From Tomocerus qinae (Eukaryota; Arthropoda; Collembola; Entomobryomorpha; Tomoceridae), in NCBI GenBank assembly GCA_020055645.1, contig CM034546.1, positions 136,607,875 through 136,671,874 on the forward strand: a stretch of DNA of 64,000 nt. Direction: 5' to 3'. Positions 42,760 to 54,609 of this stretch are shown in pieces. Under the pieces are notes generated by a model. That model was not told the origin of the DNA. It did no database searches and saw only the letters and a list, made by a program, of their open reading frames with translations. Made by a program: the position numbers and the translations under genes. Numbering within the stretch: position 1 is the first letter of the stretch; each line of letters starts with the position of its first letter.

Positions 42760-44690
42760 TTGGCGATTATCGATTTCTGTTGCGTTTAAATAATTTATGC
42801 AAGCCGAGATTCGCTTCTCTAAGTATCATTCAATATCTCCTTTTAGCTGTATTCCATGGTAGATATTTCCAGGTTTTTAAATTCTACAGACAAGTTTGTG
42901 AAGTTATCGGCTTCAGTTAATCTGTTTATACACTCAAAAGTACATTGTATTTAAAAACTAAAACGTTTTTGAATTTGTTAGCAATCAAAACATGTACAAA
43001 AATTGAACCATTAATTGATGAGGAAACATTAATATTCGAATGAGATTTAATCAACGCTTCAATAACTGAGACTCCAAGTTTGTTTATTTTTGAAAATTGA
43101 CTATCAAAACGCGTGTTAAATTTTCGAATCAATAGCAACTAAGTTCCGAGGAGTCTCACTTTTAAATGCGCCTGTAATAGATAATTGGTGGAATAATAAT
43201 AGTCATAATAATTAAAATTGAAAAATATGCAAATTTTACAGGTGCATTTCTTTTTTCAACTACATAATTGTATCTAAATAATTTTATATTTCATTTGTGG
43301 CACCTATAAACGCAACTATTGAAAAATTATAAAGATTTAATATTTCACACCAAGCCATAAACCGTGGACAATGTCAACATAATATGCATTTAACAAAACT
43401 TCAGTTCAGGCTTTATTATAACACACTGTAGGTTAATATTCGTTGTGTTAGGCGAACTAGAAAGTGATAGTGTGAGATCTCTTCTATGATTGTCTGCAAG
43501 TGTGCAAGTATAAAAAATACTTTTAAGAGCACCCATTTTAAATATATTTCATAATGATTAATTGGAAAGAAAGAGAGATAAGAATTATTCTGTTGATAAT
43601 AACTATTCTTACTCAAAATATTGTCAATAATATTGGCTAAAACCGAACTGAGTCTAAGGCCTAAAATCCACCGTCTACAGGAGGAAATACGATGTTGATA
43701 TTGCTTGAACTTAATACTTGCATGACTTTTCCGAGTGCTAATTGTAAAGATTCACATGACATTGAAGATGTCTCTTAAGTCTTTGCTGTATGCAAGTATA
43801 CTACTAATTAGTAAGTATGTTAAAAGTTTAGCAGTATCATTCCATTCAAAGTTCTCGCATCTTGCTCGATATTTACTGATTAGCAATTCCTTACTATTTC
43901 TACGTCAATTATAGCCATTGGGTTAATTGCGAAACTCAGCAAATATATAAAAAAAAATTGTCTACAAATACAGTACTGCATGTGACGTCATAAGTACGTG
44001 TTCTCCATGACATATGACATCTGACTTGCATATTTTCAATGTTTGTTGATAACTATATAAATATATATACCTATATATATGCTATTCTATTGTAAATTCT
44101 ATTGTAAATCTCTATCCTCTTAAACCACCTAATTGTAATGCATTTGGAAGCGTATGATGTTCATTAGCTAACGTCATAGAATTCACAATTGAAGTTGAAT
44201 GATACTGTTGAGAGTGGATTCAGCTTTAACTGATACACCTTTATTTCTGTTTTATTTTTGTTAGCTTTTATAGATTTTTGCCAGCCATTTGGTTTATAAT
44301 TGCCTAAGTTATAAAATGTTATATGACCACTATGTCATGACATGGTGGTCGCCATTTTTGGCATTGACCAACCAAGATTAAGCTAGCCACTAGTCCATTT
44401 TAACGAAAACTATTATATAGTCAAGTATATTGACCATGCATGTATTGGGAGAGAATTAAAACGAATGAAAACATCCTTTAGTAATTGAGTACAGTGTACA
44501 GACAGATAGATGTTGTGGCCATGAATTTTTGCTTACTTCTGGATTTGCCTATCGCAATGGGGCTATCCACAGTGCCCAATGGGAAGAACTCTAATTAGCG
44601 TCTCTGTGCTATTATTGTAGTACATTTATTATTGTATAATAGAATAATATAATAACAACTACAATGATTGCATTGTGTAGTAGGTAGGAG
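42760..44690. other. Intergenic, nothing recognised
   Basis: AT-rich with no supported gene on either strand. Confidence 0.4.
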
Positions 44691-44701
44691 CGAGTTTAAA
44701 T

Positions 44702-45266
44702 CCATTTGTAAAGCGAGCACCTAAATCTCGTGCACGTGCAAGAAAAAAGGGGTTGTGGTGTCCGGATAGGAAAGGTGTGGACAAAAGTGGCTTTATCCAG
44801 ATCAAAACTAGTTTTGTACTGGAAGGAATTAGTTTTGTTCACTTTTGTCCTGCATAGAAAGTGGACAAAACTATTTTCATCCTGGATAGTAATAGTTTCG
44901 TCCGGACAAAACACAACCCTGGCTCACACCTTTAGAAAAGGGTGTTCGGGACGAGTTAAGACACGGAGTGTTGGAGCATAGTGTTAAGACATCATTGGCT
45001 TTTTTGGTTCTAATTAATGTTTTCAATAATGTACCCCAACCCATACCTTCATGTGCTAAATTTAGTACATAGAAGTATGCGTTGGGGTACATTATCGAAA
45101 ACATTAATTACATTACCGTATCTTTCAATGTAATTATAAAATGGCCGCGTTTTCGGTTGGTGCAACAAAAACGTGGTTTACCCCACAGAATGTACTCCAA
45201 CCCAGTTCTGTACTCCGAGCCGAGCACGTGCAAGAAATTTAGGTGCTCGCATTTTACAAATGCACC
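44702..45266. repeat. Inverted-repeat element with CATTTGTAAA...GAGCACC ends
   Basis: Left end CATTTGTAAAGCGAGCACC, then TCGTGCACGTGCAAG. Right end CACGTGCAAGAAATTTAGG, then TGCTCGCATTTTACAAATG. Inside is a second pair, AATAATGTACCCCAACCCAT and GCGTTGGGGTACATTAT. Also inside are ACAAAA(C/G)T(A/G) motifs in both orientations. No target duplication found. Confidence 0.7.
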
Positions 45267-45626
45267 AAGTGTATACTTGCTACATACAGAAATAATACAT
45301 GGGGTATGTATGAACGAACTGAAGTTAGATAGACAAAAGCATCAAGTATTTATAACAATGTCTTAATAATATAAATGTTTACGAATGAGTGAAGATGACT
45401 GAAGGACATGTATTATATCCTATGTATGTATATTCAGCATGAGCATTTTTCAAACAGAGAATCAGAATTATTTATAGCAGATTCTTCGTGCCAGAAGGTG
45501 GGACAAATAATTCACTGTGATGCACTTTAAAGAAAGGTCCTGAAGAGATACTATAAACCTTCTAAAGTCTCCAATTTCACGTTTTCTTTGCATTTACTCC
45601 CATTTTTGGGTGCATCATACGAAATC

Positions 45627-46948
45627 ATGGGGAGTTCTCTTTGTTGCAAACTTAAAACGGCGAGCATCATCGTTGGAATCATACAAATTGTAAGTTTCAA
45701 TTTACAGTTTACTAAATATGTTAGTTAACGCTGACTGACGTGCAATATTAATTGCATCCAATTCTTTCGCTTTATTATTGTATCTTGTAACAACGACACG
45801 GCGGTAATAAAATAAACACGCCAAATTGTATACGAATGAAATAATGGTATATATATACTATTATTAGATAGAAGCCCTAATTCTTGTTGGATTGGCTGCA
45901 TTGGCCCTGAAAGAGATTTTTTACCTTCAGTCTGATGAGGCCGATGAGGAACACAGAGCCAATTACATCAAAACCTTACGAGACTTAAAACTGATTTCCC
46001 GAAGAACTGCAACAGATTTTAATCGTAAGTTGTTCAACGACATGTGCATCAAATCAAAATAAATCATTTTGCAGTCCTAGTCAAATTACAACGTCTGGCA
46101 TGTAAACATGTCCACATACTTCTACAAATTCGTATATTCATAATTTATAAAAGCATGCAAGAAAAAAGAGCCACCAATACTGTATTTATTAAAAGAATTT
46201 GTTTTTATTTCAGTTATGGCTATACTCATTGCATTTGTATCCATTGACTTTGCAATTTGCATCGTGCGGATTGTTTTTGCAACTATCCTCTTCATTGGCA
46301 TTCGAAAGGTAATATTATTCTTCGATCAAGGTATCAATATCCAGATTATTAGTTGAAACACATAATATTTATTTTACCAATGAAAATCGACAATATTTAT
46401 TTTAAACCTGAAAATTAAATCCTCAAAATGGGCGAGCTCTTGAGTCGACTCTTGGAAAGCAAAATTGAGGATTTTCGGTCCTGGAATGAATAATTACTGA
46501 TTTTCCCAATTCATTGCGGATTTTCACTACCAAATTGAACTAAATTATAAATATGCTATTATACTTGAGTTATTGATCATACTTCATCAACCATATACTT
46601 AAAAAATGATGAAATGATTAGATAACTTTAATTACCTCGAATATTTGGTTGACGTTGGTTGTGTTTCAGGGCTTGAAGCAGTACCTGACGACGTGGATGG
46701 TCTTTAAACTCATTGACATCATTTTCACAGTCATCCTTTCACCCATAATATTTTTCCATGTTCATCTACCGATGCGTGTCAAGCCTTCCTACAACTACGT
46801 CACTATTTCCTGCTTAGTAGTAGCCACGTTACTCGGAGCTTGGTTTATCAAAATTGTTTATGATTTCCGTCGAGAATGCATTATGGAGAGAACGGAGGAA
46901 CGAGAAGCACCGCCGTCTAAAAAGTTTTCTTTCAAAGACAGCTTGTAA
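45627..46948 (+). CDS. Four-transmembrane protein, paralogue 1, 4 exons
   Basis: Exons 45627-45689, 45868-46024, 46214-46308 and 46670-46948 join in phases 0, 1 and 0, giving 197 residues. The N-terminus is cysteine-containing (MGSSLCCKLKTASIIVG), with TM1 running into LILVGLAALALKEIFYL. An extracellular charged loop (QSDEADEEHRANYIKTL) follows, then TM2 ILIAFVSIDFAICIVRIV, TM3 FKLIDIIFTVILSPIIFF, TM4 TISCLVVATLLGAWFIKIV, and a charged cytosolic tail (RRECIMERTEEREAPPSKK). The CC(x)(S/K)LRTG-like start and four membrane spans recall the arthropod DUF4728-type proteins, whose function is unknown. The convergent gene at 47978-50130 has the same exon plan: exon 1 is 63 bp in both and all three intron phases are the same. 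Confidence 0.75.
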
Positions 46949-47228
46949 GAGTCTATAATTTTACTGTACTGACTGTTAGTCCAACCAAACGAAGCTTTTG
47001 GCCGATGTAGAACTGATAAATGACAATTACTACAAAAGATGAGATGTGATGCTTATGATGAGAATAATTCACTACAATTTGCAATATTTATGCGATTTTG
47101 CAACATGGAAGGGAAATATTGTTTTTAATCATATATGGACTATTATATAGATCAATAAAGATGTTGAATAATTTAACGACAATAAAACTCCCAAAGTTAT
47201 CAATAAATAGTACTATGAAATCCATTAA

Positions 47229-47611
47229 GGGTGGTTAATAGCGGGACAACTTGAGCATACATTTTGTGTGTATTACTAAGGATTAGAATGAATGTACTCC
47301 GTATTTGTTTACCAAAAGTCTTCAAAATTTCCAAAAAGGTGAATGTATGGAACTTGTGGCTCCGAAATATTAAAAAAATTAATACTTTTGAGTTATAGCG
47401 CTGCGGGAAAACTTGGTTTCTTGCCAACGCTGTAATTCAAAACTTATTAGAAATTTCAAATTTTCCTGAACCACAAGTCCGAGGTTAAAGTCCGACCTTC
47501 CGCCACTTTTTGGAAATTTTGAAGACTTTTGGTAATTAAATACAGGCTACACTCTAATCGTAAGTAATACACACAAAGTGTACTATCAAGTTGTCCCGCT
47601 ATTAACCACCC
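47229..47611. mobile_element. Foldback element with GGGTGGTTAATAGCGGGACA ends
   Basis: Left end GGGTGGTTAATAGCGGGACA, right end its reverse complement ending CTATTAACCACCC. Arms of about 150 bp align in order (GTATTAC, TTACCAAAAGTCTTCAAAATT, TCCAAAAA). An 11-bp direct repeat AAATCCATTAA lies at 47218-47228 and 47614-47624, two bases off strict adjacency on the right. It sits between the 3' ends of two convergent genes. Confidence 0.75.
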
Positions 47612-47636
47612 ATAAATCCATTAAAAGCCATTGTAC

Positions 47637-47860
47637 AGGGGAATTGTAAAAATCGGTGGAAAAAAATCACCGGCTCTAGTATAACAGCAACAGTTTTGGG
47701 GGGGCACCGGGGCACGTGCCCCCCCCCCCAAAATCGAGAAAAATAAAAAAAATTTTGTCTAAAATCGCAAAAAATCGCTAAAATTTTCGCCCGAAGCGAT
47801 TTTTTGCGATTTTAGACAAAAATTTCCCCCTCCCGAAATTTTTTGCTGGCTGCGGCCCTG
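47637..47860. repeat. Possible MITE with CAGGGG...GGCCCTG ends
   Basis: Begins CAGGGGAATTG, contains GGGGGGCACCGGGGCACGTG with CCCCCCCCC, and an inverted pair GTCTAAAATCGCAAAAAATCG / CGATTTTTTGCGATTTTAGAC. Ends GCTGCGGCCCTG. The flanks (CCATTGTA and ATTGTGTA) are only loosely alike. Confidence 0.5.
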
Positions 47861-47977
47861 ATTGTGTAAAATAATCGACAACAAAATGCAGTACCCAAAA
47901 CAATAAAGCAAGAAAGCTGATACAACAGAATAATAAAGTTCATAGGCCGTCAGATATTGTTTTGAGAATTTCCTTTC

Positions 47978-50130
47978 TCATTTGGGCATTTTATCACCAG
48001 CTTTGGACTTAGTTTGAGCTCGTAAGGAGAAGATGACATTCATATAAAACGCGTTAAGACCGAGCAAGGCCAAGAAGAAACAGATCTCTCCAACGGTAAT
48101 AGAGTCGAAGATGGATGACAGAAACATCCAGTCAACAATAAGAATAAATATAACCTTCTCAACCAGCCAAATAGTCATTAGAAGAATTGATTTCTGAAAA
48201 ATTACATTTTGATACTATTAGCTTCATTTGTCTCAGTATTATCATTAATTACTAGACATTGGTTATTAATAATTAGAATTAAATTACAATTAGTAATTTG
48301 AATTAAATTACACTTTTTTTCATTTATTTAAATTCCTATTTCTTGTTAAAATGTTGTAAAACGTTTGGAAGATAATTTTGATGTGTTTTTAATTTCGATT
48401 TAAATTGAAAGAATTAACGTCACTAATTAATAAAAAATAGAAATGAAATAACATTTTTTCTGCGGCACTATTATTGAGCGGAGGGAGGGACGAATAAGTG
48501 CTCATTGTGGCTAACACTTATTATTAGTGGCATTGGCATTGAATATGGCATACCGTATACTAAAAGTTAAAAGCCGTAAATTGAATTGAGAGCACACTTT
48601 ATACTCTACACCAATTTCGTGCTACTTACACCAACAGTCAGTCGTCCATCACAGAACCATTTAATTTAAATAGTGCTTTCATTTATAACATTATTTCAAG
48701 TTTCTATTTATTAATTCGTTATGTTGTACTCAACTGATAGATTTTGTTTATCGTTTTAAAATATATTAACACTTAAATACGAAAATTTACCTTTGCAATG
48801 CCCAAAATGAGGAGGGAGGAAACAACAATCTGAATTATAAAGACTGTCAAGGCCGCAATAGCATATTTGTAGATGCTGCTTGTGTCATCTATATTTAAAA
48901 TAAGTAGAAATTAATTTGCTTAAAGAGTAATACCGTAATAATCGCTATAATTCCCAGTATCGAAATAAGTCCCCTGACGGTGAAATTATATCGATTTCCC
49001 CCGTAAATAGCAGCCTTTGAAACTATAATTTCCAGGTCCAAAAGCTAAGTCACTTATTTCACTGGAATAAGGTGAAAAGAGGCATTTTTTAAAATTTTTT
49101 AAATTTATTTCATTAATTTCGCTTTTCAAGAAGAATACCTTAAAAAGTGAAGTATATACCAACCCTGAATACCATCGATTGTTGTGGAGAATTGTCCCAA
49201 AATTCATACTGCCGTGTATATTAAAGTAATTCTTTATTTCGAAAAATTTTTTTGAAACAAATAACTGCCTGAATTAATTCACCCGGGGTTTATAACAACA
49301 TTTACGATACATGGACTGTATTTAAAACTTGCCGTCCATTTGAGTTTGTCTGCCTAGTATTATTGCATGTAGACCATTATTGAAGTTTTTCTTCAAATCT
49401 TCATCATAGCCTTCTTTATCGTCTTTGTGCAATATTTCTATTACAATTAAAGCATGCAGTACTGTTGCGATGACGCCACCGATCTGAAATTACATTGGAA
49501 TAAAAGAACCAGATATAGCCAGATAAATGGTGCTATGCAACGCCGCTTTATAGGAATGCCTGATCTGTCTGTCTGTCTGTCCGTCTGTTAGCACGATTAC
49601 TCAAAACGGTTTGAGATAATCACCTCTAAGTTACTGTACGTGATGTAGGGATGAAAAGAGAAGACGAGTTCGAAAATGGACATCGGACACACCCCCTGCC
49701 TGTGGGCGTGGTCCAAAAATAAAAATTGGCATAACTTTAGTTATAGACATTGTAGAACATCATGAGATAACTCGTTCGAAAAGGCTATTCGTTAGGCCAT
49801 GTCAAGGTTAAATCACAAGTGTCAAAAGGTCAAAGGTCATTGAAACAATTCACTAAAAACGTCTTATAACGTCAGATAATCAGTTCAAACTTTCTATGCG
49901 ATTTCACACCACTATTTTACACCCATTTTTACATGGTTTATTTAATTTATTATTAACTTTTCACTTTTATTATAATTCTTAATATTAATTTTCATATGCG
50001 GAACTAACTCACAACAAATTATTTGCTTGTGATATTAGTGAAATTAGTTATAATTTCTAAAACTTACAACTTCTATAGATGCAATAACAATCCCCCCGGT
50101 TCGTAGTGTACAACAGCAACAAGGATTCAT
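47978..50130 (-). CDS. Four-transmembrane protein, paralogue 2, 4 exons
   Basis: Exons 50130-50068, 49483-49333, 48888-48791 and 48193-47978 join in phases 0, 1 and 0, giving 175 residues. The N-terminus is cysteine-rich (MNPCCCCTLRTGGIVIAS). TM1 continues into GGVIATVLHALIVIEIL. Next come a charged loop (HKDDKEGYDEDLKKN), TM2 AALTVFIIQIVVSSLLILGIA, TM3 LVEKVIFILIVDWMFLSSIF, TM4 ICFFLALLGLNAFYMNVIF, and a short basic tail (RAQTKSKAGDKMPK). Intron 2 uses a GC donor (G|GCAAGT at 49332-49331), supported by the phase-1 join and the paralogue. Intron 1 holds the dispersed repeat at 49540-49800. Same family as the gene at 45627-46948, arranged tail to tail. Function unknown. Confidence 0.75.
49540..49800. 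repeat. Dispersed GCTTTATAGGAATGCC repeat, copy 2
   Basis: Aligned blocks with 21055-21310 as described there, with a longer GTCTGTCTGTCTGTCC stretch. Lies in intron 1 of the four-transmembrane gene. Confidence 0.6.
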
Positions 50131-50970
50131 TTTTAACGATTTATAATAATTGCACCCAAATTAGAACACCTTTTCCGAATATTGGAAACATTACTTATTG
50201 CTTATCCATGGATGTAGATCTGGCAGAGGTAATCTTCCTGTGGTAAGTTAGAGACTATGGAAATGGTAATCAGCATCAGACAGAAATGATTTAAAACATT
50301 AAATTAACTTGGCCTTCATTCTATTTTAGCGATCAGCGGTCTAAATGGTGTTAACTGTTAAGTAAAAGACCAATTTATGTATATAATACAACTTTTTACA
50401 CCTTATGTTTGTTACAGGTGTGCACGGTAGAGATTTCATCTTAATTATGCAATTGAATGGATGAGTATGCTATTCTCTCACACTCACATCGCGTAGTCGC
50501 AGTCTTGCATGTATTTCCCTATATAGGTACTCAACATTTTCATACCGAATTTTCAATGCTTTCAAAATATTTTTCGGGCCCCATTGTCATCGTAATCTTG
50601 CCAGATCCTGAAACTGAAAGCATCTTTGCAGTACATTCAGTCGATATTCTCGAATCATAATCTTAAAGCACCTAAATCGACAAGACTAAAAAGTCCCATC
50701 CTTAGATTAGGTTAGAATATGAAATTAGGTTAGGTTTGCAGGTTGGGTGGGGCATTATGCAGCAAAATTGCTTTGAAAAAAATGAACGAAAACTGCTAGT
50801 TTTTTTCAATATGCAAATATTATGGTTTGAATTACAACAGTCCCAACTAGATTTAAATGAAGTTGTTTCAGGTTTATTGAAGTAATTAACAAAAGGTTTT
50901 TAAACAATTTAATTTAACAAAACGCAACAACGTTGCCATTTCCGAAATAGATTCAAAATTACAGCGTAGG
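50131..50970. other. Intergenic, nothing recognised
   Basis: AT-rich. A 67-codon open frame at 50457-50660 has no recognisable features. Confidence 0.4.
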
Positions 50971-51818
50971 TCACTTAAATAATTTCTGCACGAATTGTGT
51001 TAGTTCAGTCATCATCCTATCAATTCAAAAATAATATCAGAATAGAACTCAATTAAATATATTATGTCAATACAATGTTATATAAAGTACAAAAGCCATC
51101 AAGTCATGATAGAATAGTCATTGAAAGTGTAGATGTTCATACGTATTGCTATTGGCAGCCTCCATCTTCCTCAGACAGTCGTCTGCTTCATTCATATCCG
51201 TTTTGATCTGAGTCATCCCCTTTTCAATACTCCCAAGTTGTTCTATTTAATGTTAAAAATAATTTAATACAAATCATCTACAAATGGATAATTTAATTCT
51301 GATTACTACTCAGGCACGTATTTAGCGGATGTACAATAATTGTTGGTACAATAATGCTATGCATATTTCGGATTTTGTCGGAAAATTTATACTGAAAAAG
51401 TTTACGACCGGAGCCCGAGCACGCGACCCCCTATGAGTTTCCTGGTTACATGCCTGAATAGCAGTTTGCTGTAAGACAAGAATCCGTCTAACCTCGTTGT
51501 TCATTCAATGCCACTAGAGTACTAATCCCAGCTTCATTGGTCTGCAGTAAACGAGCAATTATTTTAATTAATCAATTAAGATTCATCAAAATGCGATAAA
51601 GCACATAATATTTTTCTCTGTACTCCAACCACCGTAATTCTTTTCTGGTTGCGGGCTTTCAGTTCTATAATAATTTGACCACGGACACAATATAATGCTG
51701 GTAATAATAGGTAGTTAATGATTACCTGGTTTATGACTCTGGCTGTATTGATTTCCGCCTCTTTAGTTTTCGCCTTCCGAGCAGCAGATTCTGCACTTGA
51801 AGATTGTGGGAGTTGCAT
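50971..51818 (-). CDS. Truncated SNAP-25-like protein with a single SNARE motif, 4 exons
   Basis: Exons 51818-51726, 51541-51493, 51242-51143 and 51016-50971 join in phases 0, 1 and 2, giving 95 residues. SNAP-25 proteins normally have two SNARE helices (Qb and Qc) joined by a palmitoylated cysteine linker and drive vesicle fusion at the plasma membrane. Here only the Qb part is encoded: TNEAGISTLVALNEQREQLGSIEKGMTQIKTDMNEADDCLRKME, whose layers match the family (the central Gln of the zero layer corresponds to the EQREQL segment). After AANSNT a short last exon (MMTELTQFVQKLFK) ends the protein. No Qc helix or cysteine linker is found downstream. All splice joins are consistent, so this looks like a real short paralogue. 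If expressed it could act as a partial SNARE, but that is inference. Confidence 0.7.
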
Positions 51819-54609
51819 TATATATAATTGTTCACTGCTTTCAACACCTGTACTCGTTCAATTGGCAAAAACCCATTATAATTAAAACTGGAGGATCAGA
51901 CTTATTAGACATACATGAGTGGGCTCACTCCTGCGCCTTCCTGCTCAGATGTCGCCTACTGACCGATTGACACTCAGATGCTACTTTTATTACGCCTGAG
52001 ATATTTATTGGGCAATATACCTCAAATGCTATAACATAGACATCTGGTTTTATTAAACTAAGGATTTTAATAATCGCCGGGTGGTCAAGTACTTAGAAAT
52101 AGTTTGAATTACAAATTAAAACATTATTTTTGGATTTTCATATTTCCCATATATAATTACAAAAAACCACTGGGTCGTTATTATAGCATTTACGCTTTCT
52201 TTGTAAATGGTTATGTACACAAAGGACACATACACATTTGTTTCTAAATTTTGGAAATTGTTTTTGTAGTTGTTATAAAATTAGGTTTGAAAATAAAAAT
52301 AATTTGTATTTTACTTACCTTTTACACTCAAGTCAAAATTCCTATTTGCATTAATCACAGTATTTATTTTACAAGAACTGAGTTGTACAAAACTGGACAG
52401 GTAATAGAATGCAGTCACAACGGATACGAAAGTACATTCCTAATCTAAGTAATACAAACTGGATCCTTACTTGCACCACTACGAAGCACTCCGTGGTTAT
52501 AAAAATCAATAATCCGAAAATGCCCGATCCCTTCTACTATTTTGTCCAACTGGGTTAAAGTAAGATAGTTGTTGCAGAGGTGAACAGAGAGGACGGAGAG
52601 GAGTGAGATGGAGACTATTGTGCATTAATTGACATTGGACCGTTTTGAAACATAAAGTTGTAACTCTGAACCAGCTTAATTGACAGTCCCCTGACAAAAT
52701 TTAGTCAACTGGGAAATTTTTTATGGAAATGAGAAAGTGCTATTTCTACTCATACTTTTATACTTAACTAAATAGCTTTAATATAATAAAGGTTGCATAT
52801 TAAAATTTATGTACACACTTGAAACAATAAAAAATTAATTAGTTCTGTACCCCATTCTGATTTTTTTCTATTTAAAATGGGTTTCAAGGATTCATTACAA
52901 AGGTGAATGATTTACTATCAAAATTAAGATCAACACGTCTAATTCCTCCAAAAATACACATTATATAGATTTTATGGTGCTTACATATCACCGCGACCTA
53001 CAGAAGTTATATTCATATTTTTTAAATCTTTGTTTTAAATACCATTAAAAACCTAAAGTTAAAAAAGCTTTAACATTTTCCCATTTTAAGAAGTTTTTAG
53101 AAGAGGTTAAAACTAAAACATCAAAATCCTGAATCGAAGCTACGACCTACGGTTTTCACCTAAGATCCTCACCTTTGACCTTTAAATAAAATAACCTCAT
53201 TTATAAAGGCAAAAATGTACCAGGAAAACTTTATTTATTTGAAGCTTCAAAATTATGGCTCGGCAAAATTTTTGTATATTTAAAACAACAGGGGACGGAT
53301 AGTAAAAATCGGTAGCAGTTCCGCAATTGGTAGTTACAGATTCCTTGTATTCATGTCAGAAGTTGCCATTGTCAGAGGGTTGCCCAACCGGCATGGCAAA
53401 TTTAAGGAATTCCACATAGCAATATTCATATATCAGTTATGAATCAAAATGCGCAAAACTCAAATGCGCAATACCGGTTAAAAGCACATCGAACAGTTCT
53501 TACCACGCTTAAGGAGGTGTGGGGACTTCAGCGAATATTGCTCAGAGAAATCGGCTACACGTACAGTAATGCGGTTTTCAGTTTTAGAATCTACCAAAGA
53601 CCAGTATGAAAGCTCGATTTTCGAAAATGATACCTTAAATCATCGAAAACTCTATTTTAAAATTTTGATTTGGAGTAAAGAAATACATACAAGAAATATA
53701 TTTTGAATTTTTGTTCCCGTTTGCGTCACAAATTCAAAAAAGGCACGTCATGTTTGTCCTCATTTTCTTTCCTCTTTTTTATGGAATTTTTGTTATCTTT
53801 TTACGAATTGCCAAAATGCCGGAATCATTTTTTTGATTATGCATAGGAACTTTTTGGTAACGATGGTAACAACTGAAATTTTACTATGGGACGTGAGACA
53901 ATAGCTACCACCTACGATGGAAGAACTCCGGGGTGTCCATCTATTGTTGTGCTTTCCGTAGTAAATTACCCGTTGGCATGGCATCCAAAATCCCCACACG
54001 TCCTTAAGTGGGCTGAAAGTTGGAAAGAATTAATTGCATACAGAGTGCATTTATGCTTTCATACTGACCGCACTATTTACCACTACGTTTTATTTTGTTG
54101 TTTTTTGTATATATTTAAAAATTTTGGGTTCTTTGTCTACATAATATGCGACTTTTTGTATACATTTTGTAGATATTTTGCCGTATTTCGTGAATATTTG
54201 CATAAATAAATGTAATTTGGCATCTTACTTGGCACTCATCACAGATAGGGTTATGTATAATATAGTATAGTAGTATACAAAGCACAATTACATCGATAGC
54301 TATTTTTGTCTGCAGATGAAACTCTTATTGCTTGTGGGATCAAAAATAGTTCTTATTGTATTGTGTTAAACAGACGATCCCCGCACGGATATTTGGCAAC
54401 ATTTCCTCTCACTTTTTTAGACGCAATAATCGAATCTCCTATCCTACATGTACATACATGATCATGATACACCAAAACACGGATTAATGCACCGAATAAA
54501 GTTTAGACAAGGTTAGTAGGGTATTACTCACAACGCAGTAAAGAAATACATTTTGACTGGAAACAAATTAATTCACTTTATTACTTTAGTTTTTTAGTTT
54601 ATTAATTTA
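51819..54609. other. Intergenic with one dispersed repeat
   Basis: No gene seen. Contains the element at 53508-54008. The open frame crossing 53886-54209 is mostly that element. Confidence 0.45.
53508..54008. repeat. Dispersed CTTAAGG-ended repeat, copy 3 (best preserved)
   Basis: Ends CTTAAGGAGGTGTGGGGA and TCCCCACACGTCCTTAAG form an inverted pair. Internal blocks are shared with 38496-38946 and 1959-2374. No target duplication could be read. Probably a non-autonomous DNA element. Confidence 0.7.

Noticed and set aside
47218-47624. AAATCCATTAA direct repeat as an exact target-site duplication
   Set aside because: The right copy is two bases away from the element end, so I report it as a near-adjacent direct repeat only.
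53886-54209. Plus-strand 107-codon frame
   Set aside because: Its first half is the dispersed CTTAAGG repeat, and the second half is low-complexity Phe/Tyr/Cys from TTTTGT-rich DNA.
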